DNA of 64,000 nucleotides from Microtetraspora fusca (GCF_001570365.1 NZ_BBYK01000072.1:32478-96477); one strand, 5' to 3'. Numbered from the stretch's first letter, positions 51,906 through 60,191 are shown. The notes: generated by a model from the sequence alone, not told the origin. Translations and numbers: made by a program.

Positions 51906-52116
51906 TGGTGAGGGCTTGCACCTCCGTCACCGGCCCGCTGCCGCTCCGCGGCGGGGGTCGACGGCAGACGGGATGGCGGAGTGCGAGCTGGCGCGGCCCC
52001 CGTCTTTCCTACGGCTGCGTCAGTGCCCCGCTGCGCCACCACCCGGAAGAGCCGCGGATGCTGGCGGATTCCAGCCCTGTTGGTGTCGATGCGCGCGGGT
52101 GACTGACTGCTACCAC

Positions 52117-52665
52117 CTACGGCTGGGCCAGCTGCCAGAGCGCCGCTGCGGACCACAGGATCGCGACGAGGGTGACCAGGGTGCCGCCGGCGAGCGGCAA
52201 CGCCCAGCCGGGTAGGTGCCGGCTGCGGACGATGAGTACTTTCGCGGCGAATGCGCCGTAGAAGAAGCAGCCGGCGAGGGAATGCAGGGCGACCCGGGCG
52301 CTGTCCGTCTGCACTCCGTAGGCGGTGATGCAGTGGTAGGCGATGGGTAGGGAAAGCACAAACAGCACGGCTCCGCCGATGCGATGGGCGAGGTGTATCG
52401 GGCGGGGGGCGGCACCGGCCCCGGGTAACCGTTGGTAGATCCACAGCGCCAATATGAGCTGGTAGAAGGCCAGGCCCAGCAGGGCGGTGCCGACTTGCGC
52501 CTTGAGAATGTTCGCATCGTTACCGCGGCGTCCGAACAGGCTGCTGGCGTAGTCCGGGGTGTGTATCCGGCCGAACGCGTACAGGGCCGCCGTCACGGCC
52601 AGGGCGAGCCCGGCGGCTGTCGCCAGCCGAAGCCGGGTCGGTGACATCCTCGGCGGGGCTCCCAC
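52117..52665 (-). CDS. DUF6529-like multi-pass membrane protein
   Basis: The 182-residue protein has an N-terminal helix and about four further membrane segments. Histidines lie in or near the helices (PIHLAHRIGG, PIAYHCITAYG, ALHSLAGCFFYGAFAAKVLI), a pattern like b-type heme proteins, although heme binding is only inferred. It matches my recollection of DUF6529. GTG 52665 follows GGGAG at 9 bp. It is the last member of the cupredoxin/phosphoesterase cluster and shares its frame with the broken small gene just upstream. Confidence 0.8.
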   Translation of the reverse strand: MGAPPRMSPTRLRLATAAGLALAVTAALYAFGRIHTPDYASSLFGRRGNDANILKAQVGTALLGLAFYQLILALWIYQRLPGAGAAPRPIHLAHRIGGAVLFVLSLPIAYHCITAYGVQTDSARVALHSLAGCFFYGAFAAKVLIVRSRHLPGWALPLAGGTLVTLVAILWSAAALWQLAQP

Positions 52666-52716
52666 GTCTGTCTGCTCCCTTCGGTAGCCGCCGTTGAGGT
52701 AGAGGTCGGCGTGGAT

Positions 52717-52782
52717 TCAGCCGCTGACGGCGATGGCGGCGGCCGTGCTCAGGCGGGCGGCGAGGGCCGCGGAAGGCTTCAT
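52717..52782 (-). pseudogene. Broken small membrane-protein gene between the phosphoesterase and DUF6529 genes
   Basis: The ATG at 52782 overlaps the metallophosphoesterase stop (ATGA) and begins MKPSAALAARLSTAAAIAVS, an apparent signal or membrane helix. A TGA then stops the frame at 52717-52719. The same frame continues with IHADLYLNGGYR, which looks coding, and then runs into the DUF6529 gene. The simplest reading is a nonsense mutation plus a 3' deletion in a former third membrane component. A genuine 21-residue peptide cannot be excluded. Confidence 0.45.
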
Positions 52783-53747
52783 GCCAGCTTGTGGTCGGTG
52801 ACGGCCAGGCCGCTTACGCCCTTGCGGTAGGTGACAGTGCGGATGCCCAGTGCGTCCTTGAGGCGGCCGGCTGGTACCACCTGCGGGAGGGGGCCCGGCC
52901 CCATGCCCGGTTTGGGCAGCGGGTAGGCGGTGGTGGTGGCGCTGTGAAAGGTGACGTTGCCTTCGGTCTTGGTGAACAGCTGGTGCACGTGGCCGTTCAG
53001 GCAGGTCACAGAGGAGAAGCGGCGTAGCAGGCCTAGGACCTTGATGGCGTCATTGGTGCCCCAGCCCCAGGCCGGGTACATGGCGAACAGCGGGATATGG
53101 CTGAACACAACGATGGGAGTGTCAGCCGATAGACCAGTGACGTCTTTGCGGACGAAGTCGATCTGGTCGGTGCCAAGGTGCCCGAGTTGCTCCAAGTGCA
53201 GGGTGTTGACCAGAGCGATGAAGTGGACGCCATGGGTGTCGAAGCTGTACCAGCCGTCGCCGAGGGTGTTTGCGCCGAACCGCTGCCGGTACGCATGTCC
53301 CGCGTCGCCGATCGAGTCGTGTTCCCCGGGCACCGTGAAGACGCGACCAGTACGCAGGCCGGTCATCATCTGCTTGACCTGGTCGAACTGGCCCGGGGTG
53401 GACAGGTGGGTGAGGTCGCCGCTGTGCATGACGAAGTCGGGCTGGAAGCCCAGGCTGTTGACCTGATTGAGCGCTTCGGTGAACGTTCGGTTCACGTCGG
53501 TGTTGGCGGCGCCGGTGAAGCCGATGTGGCTGTCGGAAATCTGCACGAACCGCAGCGAGCCAGAGTTGGCGGCGGCCTGTGCGGCGGCGCTGTCCTGGCT
53601 GCCTGCGATGCTGCTGATCACTTGGCCGTCGGCCACCATCAAGACCACGGCGGATCCGAACCAGCCGGCGTGGCGCAGCAGTTGGCGGCGAGACATCCCG
53701 TGTTCCGGCGTGGGCTCGGCTCCACGCGGATCGATAGGGCCGGTCAC
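52779..53747 (-). CDS. Tat-exported metallophosphoesterase
   Basis: GTG 53747 overlaps the cupredoxin stop as GTGA, giving 322 residues. A twin-arginine signal MSRRQLLRHAGWFGSAVVLM starts near residue 18. The calcineurin-like domain has all metal motifs: VQISDSHIGF, MHSGDLTHLS, VPGEHDS, VFSHIPLFA and LNGHVHQL. GEHD replaces the usual GNHD, an uncommon but known variant. It should hydrolyse phosphomono- or diesters outside the membrane. Coupling to a copper lipoprotein and a His-rich membrane protein suggests one envelope function. Confidence 0.9.
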   Translation of the reverse strand: MTGPIDPRGAEPTPEHGMSRRQLLRHAGWFGSAVVLMVADGQVISSIAGSQDSAAAQAAANSGSLRFVQISDSHIGFTGAANTDVNRTFTEALNQVNSLGFQPDFVMHSGDLTHLSTPGQFDQVKQMMTGLRTGRVFTVPGEHDSIGDAGHAYRQRFGANTLGDGWYSFDTHGVHFIALVNTLHLEQLGHLGTDQIDFVRKDVTGLSADTPIVVFSHIPLFAMYPAWGWGTNDAIKVLGLLRRFSSVTCLNGHVHQLFTKTEGNVTFHSATTTAYPLPKPGMGPGPLPQVVPAGRLKDALGIRTVTYRKGVSGLAVTDHKLA

Positions 53748-54259
53748 CGGGTCACCGTCACAGTGGCGGTCATGAACGGGTGGATGCTGCACAGGTACTT
53801 GTAGGTGCCCGGCGTGGTGAACTTGTAGGGGTAGCGGGCACCGGACGCCAGCGCGGCGGAGCGGAGCGGCCCCTGGCCCTGGCTCGTCACGGTGTGCGGT
53901 TCAGGGTCCTGGTTGGTCCAGGTGACCGTAGTGCCTGCCTTGACGGTCAGCGCAGCGGGATGGAAGGCGAAATTCTTGATCGTCACGGAGTTCGGGCCCA
54001 CCGGCGTGGCCGGCGCGCCGCCTGTGGGTGCGGCTGTGGCCGTGTTGGGCAGCGCCGGGATGGCAGATGCCGGGCCGGTGCCGCCGGGCACGCCGGGCAG
54101 GCTCTGGCCGGCGCCCGGGGTGATCCCGCGGGACGCCGGGCCGCGGGACGGCGGGCCGCCGCAAGCGGTGACCAGACCAACTGCGCCAATCAGAGCAAGT
54201 GCGCCGATCAGGGCCGGTAGGCGCGGTATGCGGGGATAAATATCGTGACTCATACTCAT
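53744..54259 (-). CDS. Cupredoxin-domain lipoprotein (plastocyanin-like)
   Basis: The 171-residue protein has a lipoprotein signal with lipobox LVTAC, then a Gly/Pro/Ala-rich linker. The blue-copper domain has the first ligand in DPEPHTVTSQGQG and the Cys, His and Met ligands in YKYLCSIHPFMTATV. It is a membrane-tethered electron carrier or copper holder facing outside. It is the first gene of a coupled group with the phosphoesterase. An AT-rich upstream region (54400-54560) probably contains the promoter. Confidence 0.92.
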   Translation of the reverse strand: MSMSHDIYPRIPRLPALIGALALIGAVGLVTACGGPPSRGPASRGITPGAGQSLPGVPGGTGPASAIPALPNTATAAPTGGAPATPVGPNSVTIKNFAFHPAALTVKAGTTVTWTNQDPEPHTVTSQGQGPLRSAALASGARYPYKFTTPGTYKYLCSIHPFMTATVTVTR

Positions 54260-54891
54260 GTCTCTCTCGATGCCCCAGTGCGTGAACTCCGGTGCCTTGA
54301 AGTCCGGATGGGTCGGCCGGTAGTCGCGATCCAGAGCGTTTTTACCCTGAACTGACCGAAGCCACGTGAAACCGCTGGACGTGCGACGTTGCCGCTCATA
54401 TCGCCGGAGATAGTTGCATAGTTAAAGTATTTCCTCACCTATGTCCCACCTTCGCCGTATCCCCGGCGTTAATCTCCCGAAACCGCGGAATGCTAGGTTT
54501 TGCTGTGCTCTGAAATTCGCGGGGATATTTTAGTGAGAAATACCTGGAGGTTATCGCCCCGCCGGGTTTCCTCGCCCGTCAATTCATGCGTATCGAAACG
54601 AACAAGGAGTCCTAGCCAGTGAGTCCGCCCGGCCCTCAGAGCGACGGGGACGGGGACTCACGGCGACCCGAGCATCGCTGAGCTGCGCGCCCCCTTCCCA
54701 GCTCGGGGCGGGAAGATCAGCAGCCGATTCCCAAGCTGATAGCTCGGGATGGCTCGGTCGGCCCACTCCAGACTCGCGGTAATAGCGACGGCAGTCGAGG
54801 GATAGAGGGAGGGCCGAAGCTACGGGCCTGTTCCGTCTCTGGGTTGCGTCCACGGAAGTGGTGTAAGAGTTTCCGCTGGCCTATTCCTGGC
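54260..54891. other. Intergenic region upstream of the cupredoxin operon
   Basis: About 630 bp with no recognisable gene. It includes an AT-rich patch (about 54410-54560), unusual for this window and consistent with a promoter or with transferred DNA. The right part leads into an integrase fragment. Confidence 0.4.
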
Positions 54892-55071
54892 TCACTCCTG
54901 CCCCGGGCACATCGGGGGCACATCGAGCGCGGAACTGAACGCCGCATCCAGGGCTGTGCGAGCCCGCTCGGAGGCTTCCGGCACGAGATGCCCGTAAAGA
55001 TCGACTGTCGTGGTGATCGACTCATGACCGAGCCACCGGGATACCTCGGAGATGCGTCTGCGCCTTTCCTC
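54892..55071 (-). pseudogene. C-terminal fragment of a second tyrosine integrase
   Basis: The 59 codons read ISEVSRWLGHESITTTVDLY and GHLVPEASERARTALDAAF, the RWLGH-x-YGHL catalytic end of an actinobacterial phage integrase (His and nucleophile Tyr regions), ending PPMCPGQE. The paired GGGCACA motif at 54905-54922 lies within its last codons. Everything upstream, including the catalytic Arg box, is missing. The sequence differs from the integrase at 51.4-51.9 kb, so a separate element is implied. Confidence 0.8.
54905..54922. repeat. Paired GGGCACA motif, 11-bp period
   Basis: GGGCACA at 54905-54911 and 54916-54922, embedded in the 3' end of the integrase fragment on the opposite strand. This placement supports an arm-site reading for the other pairs. 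Confidence 0.55.
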
Positions 55072-55266
55072 GTCCTCGAGAGCCAGACCTTTCGCTATGT
55101 GGGTATCGCCATCCTTGCCGTCGGGTCCACGCTGGGCGGCCCGCTTGGGATCGTTGCTGTAGTCCAGGAGATGATCCGTGCCGAGCGCCGCCGCCAGTGG
55201 ATGTACATCGGCATCGGCGCGCTGCTATCCATACCTGTCGGTGTGTTCGTCAACTGGATCAGCTAG
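55024..55266 (+). CDS. Small two-helix membrane protein
   Basis: An 80-codon frame from ATG 55024: a short polar start, then two hydrophobic helices (YVGIAILAVGSTLGGPLGIV and WMYIGIGALLSIPVGVFVNW) joined by a basic loop EMIRAERRRQ. Its first 48 bp are antisense to the integrase fragment, so the start may lie later. It ends 9 bp before another paired motif. No family is recognised; it may be element cargo. Confidence 0.45.
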   Translation: MTEPPGYLGDASAPFLVLESQTFRYVGIAILAVGSTLGGPLGIVAVVQEMIRAERRRQWMYIGIGALLSIPVGVFVNWIS

Positions 55267-55553
55267 GCCACGCAGGGCACATCTAGGGCACACGAGACCG
55301 AAAAACGGCGTGAAACGCTGAGAGTCAGCGGAAGCCGAAAGCGCAGCTCACGGAGAACGCGCATGCATCCTCGCTGATCAGCCCAACCCAGTGATCAGAT
55401 CTACGACATGTGACGCCTGACCGTGGTGCCCTTGGGCTCGGGGCGTTTGTCCCGGCCCAGGGTGCCGGCCGACCTGAAGCGCATCAAGACTACGTCGGCG
55501 GAGAACTCGTTCACGATGAACTGGAGTCCTGAGTCGATCTACAATATCGATTC
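55267..55553. repeat. Paired motif plus diverged copy B of the duplicated block
   Basis: GGGCACA at 55275-55281 and 55286-55292 (11-bp period). It is followed by GACCGAAAAACGGCGTGAAA and further sequence to about 55410 that resembles copies A and C with many changes. Nothing else is recognisable before the lipoprotein gene at 55554. Confidence 0.5.
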
Positions 55554-55988
55554 ATGAATTTCCGGGTCTGGTGCTATCTGCTAGCGCTGCCATTGATGGC
55601 CGGGTGCGTGTGCGTTCCGTCCCGGCACGAAGTGGCCATGCCGCCCGCGAACGCGACCCCGCAGGAGGTCGTCGCGGTGTGGCTGGAGGCGATGACCGCC
55701 AAGGATTCGGAGACGGCGCTGGCCCTGATGGTCCCCGGCGAGGACTACTCGATGGAGTTCGAGCATTCACAGGGCCCCTTCAAGAACTGGATCGACATTT
55801 CGGGCCTCGAAGTCGGCGACCCCTACGAGGCCATCGACTGCGAACCGGGCGAACAGTGTGTCCGGGTCCCGGTCAGCTTCAAGCTGTGTGCCCACGAGTT
55901 CACCGGTGACGGCGACCTGTGGACCCACCCGTTCACGGTCCAGAACGAAGGCGGGCGCTGGCTCGTCAAGGGATACGGCTCGGGCTGA
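55554..55988 (+). CDS. Small lipoprotein of unknown function
   Basis: The 144-residue protein has a signal sequence with lipobox LMAGC, so it is predicted to be membrane-anchored outside. The mature part starts with TPQEVVAVWLEAMTAKDSET and contains SMEFEHSQGPFKNWIDISGL, ending in ENEGG-like turn NEGGRWLVKGYGSG. The overall pattern, a helix then a beta-sheet with a terminal WLVKGYG strand, is NTF2/SnoaL-like in style but not certain. No partner gene is evident. Confidence 0.7.
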   Translation: MNFRVWCYLLALPLMAGCVCVPSRHEVAMPPANATPQEVVAVWLEAMTAKDSETALALMVPGEDYSMEFEHSQGPFKNWIDISGLEVGDPYEAIDCEPGEQCVRVPVSFKLCAHEFTGDGDLWTHPFTVQNEGGRWLVKGYGSG

Positions 55989-56078
55989 GTTGCCGCCTTG
56001 GTGACGGACGCCTGGCCGAGGGCCGATGAGTGTCTTTTCCAGGGGAGTAGCAAAGACCTTGCCTTACAAGCGAGGCGT

Positions 56079-56206
56079 CAGGGCACATTAGCGCGAAAAG
56101 CAGCGCGAAACGATGAGAAGCGGCGAATGCTGAAAGCCCAGCTCAGCGCATGAGCCGGCCAGTCGCCGCAGGTCAGCCCTCAGGACAGATCGGATCTCGG
56201 TGATCT
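56079..56206. repeat. 128-bp duplicated block, copy C
   Basis: Counterpart of 50653-50780 with about 9 base differences. It starts with a single CAGGGCACA; the second box of the pair is lost. It ends about 50 bp from the stop of the M48-like gene, just as copy A ends about 35 bp from a minus-strand gene stop. Confidence 0.7.
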
Positions 56207-56258
56207 AACCATGGCGTCCACGCGTCGAAGGAGGGATCCGACGGTTCGGGAGCGTAAT

Positions 56259-57707
56259 TCACGAACTCGCCGTGGGCGCGAGAATCTCGGGTAGTTGATC
56301 GCCATGCTCGATTCCCTGCGCTAGCCGTACCACATCGATACGGTCTCCACCCGGCCCGACGAGTTGTCGTTGACGTAGAGCATGGGTGTAGCGGTAGCCC
56401 TTCAATCGCAGGTTGCGGTGGAGGACTGGGAAAAGGGCGCATACTCCGGCTGACGAGTGGGTGCACAGCGAGTCTCTGTGCTCCCATTTGATTTCTGTCC
56501 CGCGGCCGTCCGCCACGATTTCCACCAGGTCGGTGAGCGTTGGGTTCGGCCGACCGACGAGTTCGGCCGTGGCCTGGAGGACGCGATCGTGGAGATGCCC
56601 TATCAATTCGTCCCAGACTGCGTCAGGCATCTCGCCGAATGTGACGAACCAGTACACACTCGATGGGTTCGAGAGGAGGTTGCCGAGCCAGCGGGCGAAC
56701 CGTGCTTCGACGGTCGGGTCGAGCGCTGACAAGATCGGGTTTTCCGCAGGCTGAGGCGGGTGTTCGAGGGTGGCGCCAAGCTCTGCCAGCCGATCGATCG
56801 TGAATCCTCCGCGGAGAGTCTGTGTCGTATGGAGCTCAAGGTAGCGCGGCATGATCCGGCCCAGGAGGTCATCCTCGTTCACTTTCCAGCGCCACCCCTG
56901 GTAGAGGTCCACGGGGAAGAGCCCATATGAGGGCAGGTCTATCGCGTAGCGGCCCCCGAACCACGTGAACGAATCAGACATGAGCCCACCGCGAAGAAGC
57001 GCGTTTGCCATGGTTCGCGGATCCGCCACTCGGCAGCCGACCTTATCGGCCTGAGTGAGGAGGGCCTTGGCGACGGCACCGAGCTCCGCCCGAACGGCGG
57101 GTTTCTTCCGCATCTCCGAAGTCCAGACCTCCAGGAGTGCGCTGAGCAACCATGACCGATGCGCTTCTAGGAAGGCGAGTTCGAAGGCGATGACGGCGCG
57201 CAACTCCGCTCGTTCGAACCCCATCGCGTACGGCAAGCCGATCCACAGCTCTGAACGCCGCGGCCCCAGCCGGGTGGTGCCAGAGTCTGCGACGGGCGCG
57301 AAACACACTTGGGACGGCCGTCGAGCCCCGAGTGCGTCGGCTATCTCATCAACCATCGCATGCAGGTCCGGGTAGTCCGCGCGGCGAGCGATGTGGCGAT
57401 CTGGCACCCGCTTGGGCCAGGGAAAGGGAATCAGTCGTGTAACGATCAACGCGATCACAGTGATCTTGATTAGATCTTGATCGAGCTTGCCCAGGCGCCA
57501 ACTGACGGCGGCGGCCACCAGGCCCGCCACCGTCGGGAGAAGCCCGTTGTTCAACCAGGCCGGGAGGGGTGCCCAGCGCCGTATTCCGCCCCATCCGGGT
57601 ATGGGCAGCCACGAGCCGCCTCTCAGCCAGGAGGGAATAAGGGCCTTGGGACGATGAGTCACTACCAGCCATAGCGCGCGTCTCCGGGTCATGCCTCCTG
57701 GCATCAC
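56259..57707 (-). CDS. M48-like membrane protein without the zinc-binding HExxH motif
   Basis: GTG 57707, 8 bp after AGGAGG, gives 482 residues. One or two membrane helices (LLPTVAGLVAAAVSW, IKITVIALIVTRLI) precede a domain with the order of M48/HtpX peptidases: YPDLHAMVDEIADALGARRP, LWIGLPYAMGFERAEL, then AVIAFELAFLEAHRSWLL. In active enzymes the last stretch would read AVIAHELAH. Both zinc histidines are Phe here (175 and 179), while Glu176 remains. It is therefore probably a non-catalytic relative. The C-terminal 250 residues are unique. It lies in the accessory region beside repeat copy C. Confidence 0.65.
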   Translation of the reverse strand: MMPGGMTRRRALWLVVTHRPKALIPSWLRGGSWLPIPGWGGIRRWAPLPAWLNNGLLPTVAGLVAAAVSWRLGKLDQDLIKITVIALIVTRLIPFPWPKRVPDRHIARRADYPDLHAMVDEIADALGARRPSQVCFAPVADSGTTRLGPRRSELWIGLPYAMGFERAELRAVIAFELAFLEAHRSWLLSALLEVWTSEMRKKPAVRAELGAVAKALLTQADKVGCRVADPRTMANALLRGGLMSDSFTWFGGRYAIDLPSYGLFPVDLYQGWRWKVNEDDLLGRIMPRYLELHTTQTLRGGFTIDRLAELGATLEHPPQPAENPILSALDPTVEARFARWLGNLLSNPSSVYWFVTFGEMPDAVWDELIGHLHDRVLQATAELVGRPNPTLTDLVEIVADGRGTEIKWEHRDSLCTHSSAGVCALFPVLHRNLRLKGYRYTHALRQRQLVGPGGDRIDVVRLAQGIEHGDQLPEILAPTASS

Positions 57708-58111
57708 GGGGGATTCCTCCTGAGGCGGGTCGCAGCACCAGGAGCGCCGGAGCACTCCTTAGGGGTCTATGGCCCGGAGCAGGACGCCGACGGGCAGCGT
57801 AAGTCAGCGAACCTGCCGAGGCGATTCGGCTACGAAGCTTACGGACCAGCAACGGACCTACACGTCCCGGCACCAGTCGGCATCCATTGATCGGGGTCGA
57901 CACTCTTCATCAGCGCTCGGGACGAAGAGGCCGTGAACGTTGCCGAATTGGGCTGTTGGTAAATCGAGGGGATCCTCATCCAGCGGCTCGCGGCACCCGG
58001 GATCGAACTCCTGGTGGGGATTCGCCCATCCCAACCGGGCCCGCCAAGGCGATCTTGGGGGCTGTCGGCAGGGAAGAGTGTCGTAAATGTTCGAGGACGG
58101 TTGCTGCCGCG
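57708..58111. other. Intergenic region between the M48-like and MFS genes
   Basis: About 400 bp with no gene that can be supported. On the minus strand, 57867-58050 has a coding-like frame (HQEFDPGCREPLDEDPLDLP), but it lacks a start codon outside the MFS gene. It could be the tail of a deleted gene. Confidence 0.3.
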
Positions 58112-59359
58112 TCAGGCGGCCAGTGCCTGTGGCTGCTCGTCTGCGTGGGCTATTCGGGTCAGTTCGCGCCACAGCAGGACGACGAAGGCCGCTGATCCCA
58201 CGAAGGCGAACCAGAAGGGCGCTGCTACGCCCTGATGCTCGGCGAGCGTGCCGCCGATGGCTGAGCCGGCCACGAGGCCACCGTAGGACGCAATCATGTT
58301 GACGCTGCTGACCCGCCCCTGAAGCTCGGAGGGGACGGCTCGTTGCCTGACCGTGATGGACGTGGTGCCCCAGATGAAGGCGTGGGCGCCGAAGACGAAG
58401 AAGATCGCGGAGGCCAGCCACGGGGACGTCGTCGTGGCCAAGGCGAGGTGGGTGAACGTTTCGATCACGAGCCCGATGCGCATGATGTTGCCCAGGCTCA
58501 CCCGCTGGGTGATCCAACCGTACAGGGCGGTCCCGAGGAGGCCGCCGACGGCCGAGACGGTGGTGAGCAGGCCGAATCCGACGGCGCCCATGCCAAGCTG
58601 CTTGCTGGCGTAAAGGACGAGGACCGACCAGGCCGCTCCGAAGGTGACGTTGAAGACCAGGATGGTCAGGACGAGGGTTCGCACGGCCGCGTGGTGCAGC
58701 GTCCAGCGGAAGCCTTCTGCTATGTCCTGCCAGAGGTTGCTTGTGCTGTCGGTGGCGCGACCGTGTGCGGGCAGCGTGATACGCGACACAAAGATCACGC
58801 CCAGGGTGACAAGAACGGCCTCGGACAGGAATGGCCAAGTCGTGCCTGCCGCGAAAAGGGCTGCACCGATTGACGGGCCGACCAACTGGTTGAGAGTGAT
58901 GAAGCCGGTTTGCAATCGGGAATTGGCGAGCGCGAGGTCGTCACGGTCGACAAGCATCGGCAGGACCGTCGCCGCCGTGTTGTCGGCGAAGACCTCGGCG
59001 GTGGCGAGCAGGCCCAGGATCAGCAGCGCCGCGGTAATGGAGAGAGTGTGGGTGAGCATCGTGACGATCAGGACGCCCACCATCACGGCGCGGGCCATGT
59101 TCGCGACCACAATGATCATGCGGCGGTCGAGGCGGTCGGAGAGGGCGCCGGCATACAGGCCGAATACGAGCGGTGGCGCCCAGCGCAGCAGAGCGGCGAG
59201 TGAGATCAGGAAGGGGTCGTCGGTCAACGAGGCCACCAGCAAAGGACCGGCGGCGACCGCGATGCCGTCGCCGAGGTTGGTCGCCCATGACGACATCAGC
59301 AGCCGACGGTAACCGGCGCCGAGGCGCGTAGGGGCGATGGTCTCGACGAGTCGGCTCAC
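58112..59359 (-). CDS. Major facilitator superfamily transporter (drug efflux-like)
   Basis: The 415-residue protein has about twelve membrane helices. The loop motif GLYAGALSDRLDRRMIIVV and an ALANSRLQTGFITLNQLVGP segment are characteristic of the actinobacterial MFS group annotated as enterobactin or macrolide exporters. The GTG start at 59359 lacks an obvious Shine-Dalgarno, so it may be leaderless. Two CACGTG boxes lie 27-41 bp upstream of the start. No regulator gene is adjacent. Confidence 0.88.
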   Translation of the reverse strand: MSRLVETIAPTRLGAGYRRLLMSSWATNLGDGIAVAAGPLLVASLTDDPFLISLAALLRWAPPLVFGLYAGALSDRLDRRMIIVVANMARAVMVGVLIVTMLTHTLSITAALLILGLLATAEVFADNTAATVLPMLVDRDDLALANSRLQTGFITLNQLVGPSIGAALFAAGTTWPFLSEAVLVTLGVIFVSRITLPAHGRATDSTSNLWQDIAEGFRWTLHHAAVRTLVLTILVFNVTFGAAWSVLVLYASKQLGMGAVGFGLLTTVSAVGGLLGTALYGWITQRVSLGNIMRIGLVIETFTHLALATTTSPWLASAIFFVFGAHAFIWGTTSITVRQRAVPSELQGRVSSVNMIASYGGLVAGSAIGGTLAEHQGVAAPFWFAFVGSAAFVVLLWRELTRIAHADEQPQALAA

Positions 59360-59385
59360 AAGGAGGGCACGCTACATGCGTAGAT

Positions 59386-59400
59386 CACGTGTGTCACGTG
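59386..59400. promoter_or_regulatory. Doubled CACGTG element upstream of the MFS gene
   Basis: CACGTG at 59386-59391 and at 59395-59400, separated by TGT. The symmetry and the position just before the MFS start fit an operator for a dimeric repressor. No candidate regulator is in the neighbourhood. Confidence 0.4.
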
Positions 59401-59588
59401 GTTATCCCGATCGTCGGCGTTCTCCGTACGGGACCGCGCGTGCGGCCCCAGTAGCCCCTGCGTGCGCGGCGAAGCGCATCCAGCGGGTGCGGCTCGCGGC
59501 CGGTGCACTCGGGCCAGATCACCGTCACGGCCGAACGGGTGCGGCCATCATGCCCGGGGGTCGCAGCAGATCAGCGCTCACAGCCACC

Positions 59589-59885
59589 ATGTCTAAGGAC
59601 GCGACCCGGCTGAACCTGGTCGCGGCCTGGCGCGAGTCCACCGTGTTCACCGAAGCCGAGCGGGCCGCGCTGGCGCCCACCGAGGAGGGCACTCGGATCG
59701 CCGATGCCCACCAGGGTGTGTCCGACCAGACCTGGGCCCAGGCGCGCGAGCACTACGACGACGACCAGATCGCCGCGCTGGTCTCCCTGATCGCCATGAT
59801 CAACGCCAACAACCGGCTCAATGTGATCGTGCGCAACCCGGGCGGCTCCTACCAGCCCGGCATGTTCGCCGGCATGGCGAGCTGA
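59589..59885 (+). pseudogene. C-terminal fragment of a carboxymuconolactone decarboxylase/AhpD-like gene
   Basis: The frame from ATG 59589 (98 codons) reads RLNLVAAWRESTVFTEAERA, GVSDQTWAQAREHYDDDQIA and LIAMINANNRLNVIVRNPGG, the C-terminal half of the CMD/AhpD fold. The N-terminal half with the redox CxxC...H motif is absent, and the upstream sequence does not resemble the family. The gene is probably truncated; the frame stays open upstream, but the extension looks random. Confidence 0.75.
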
Positions 59886-59903
59886 CCGGCAGAACAATCG
59901 CGG

Positions 59904-59933
59904 CCCGGCCAGGATCGGTCGATCCGGGCCGGG
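59904..59933. terminator. Hairpin terminator after the CMD fragment
   Basis: Arms 59904-59916 and 59921-59933 pair (CCCGGCC and GGATC blocks, one mismatch) around a 4-nt loop. It lies 19 bp after the CMD stop, in the 306-bp gap 59886-60191, which holds no other recognised feature. Confidence 0.6.
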
Positions 59934-60191
59934 CTCGCGCATGTCCACTGCGGCCGCGGATCATCGGCGGCGTCGACCACCGCAGTAGATGACAACTGAG
60001 TAACAACGACCGTGAACTCCAGCGAACGATAACGAGCAGTCCTCGCAGGTCAGAACCTGAGTTCACCTATACGTCAGGCCGAAATCGGCTCGCTTGGCGG
60101 GCCCCGAATCCCTAGCGTTGTTTTCCCTATGGGCGCGGAAGACGTGCCCTGCCTGTGGATTTGAATCAGCAGATCGGAGGTGTGGAGCGAA

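Noticed and set aside
52666..52782. Selenocysteine or programmed read-through of TGA at 52717-52719
   Set aside because: No SECIS-like hairpin is apparent and the downstream frame merges with another gene. A nonsense mutation is simpler.
49209..56258. CRISPR array in the repeat-rich region
   Set aside because: The repeats are paired 11-bp-period boxes and a long duplicated block, without regular spacers or cas genes.
57980..58040. tRNA-like T-arm sequence (GAGTTCGATCCCGGG on the minus strand)
   Set aside because: Flanking bases do not form the T-stem, no anticodon or acceptor stem is present, and there is no 3' CCA context.
59376..59588. N-terminal extension of the CMD fragment from an AAGGAGG-preceded ATG at 59376
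   Set aside because: The 71 extra residues are Arg/Pro/Ala-rich and unlike the CMD N-terminus. The ribosome-binding match is probably chance, and the region holds the MFS promoter.
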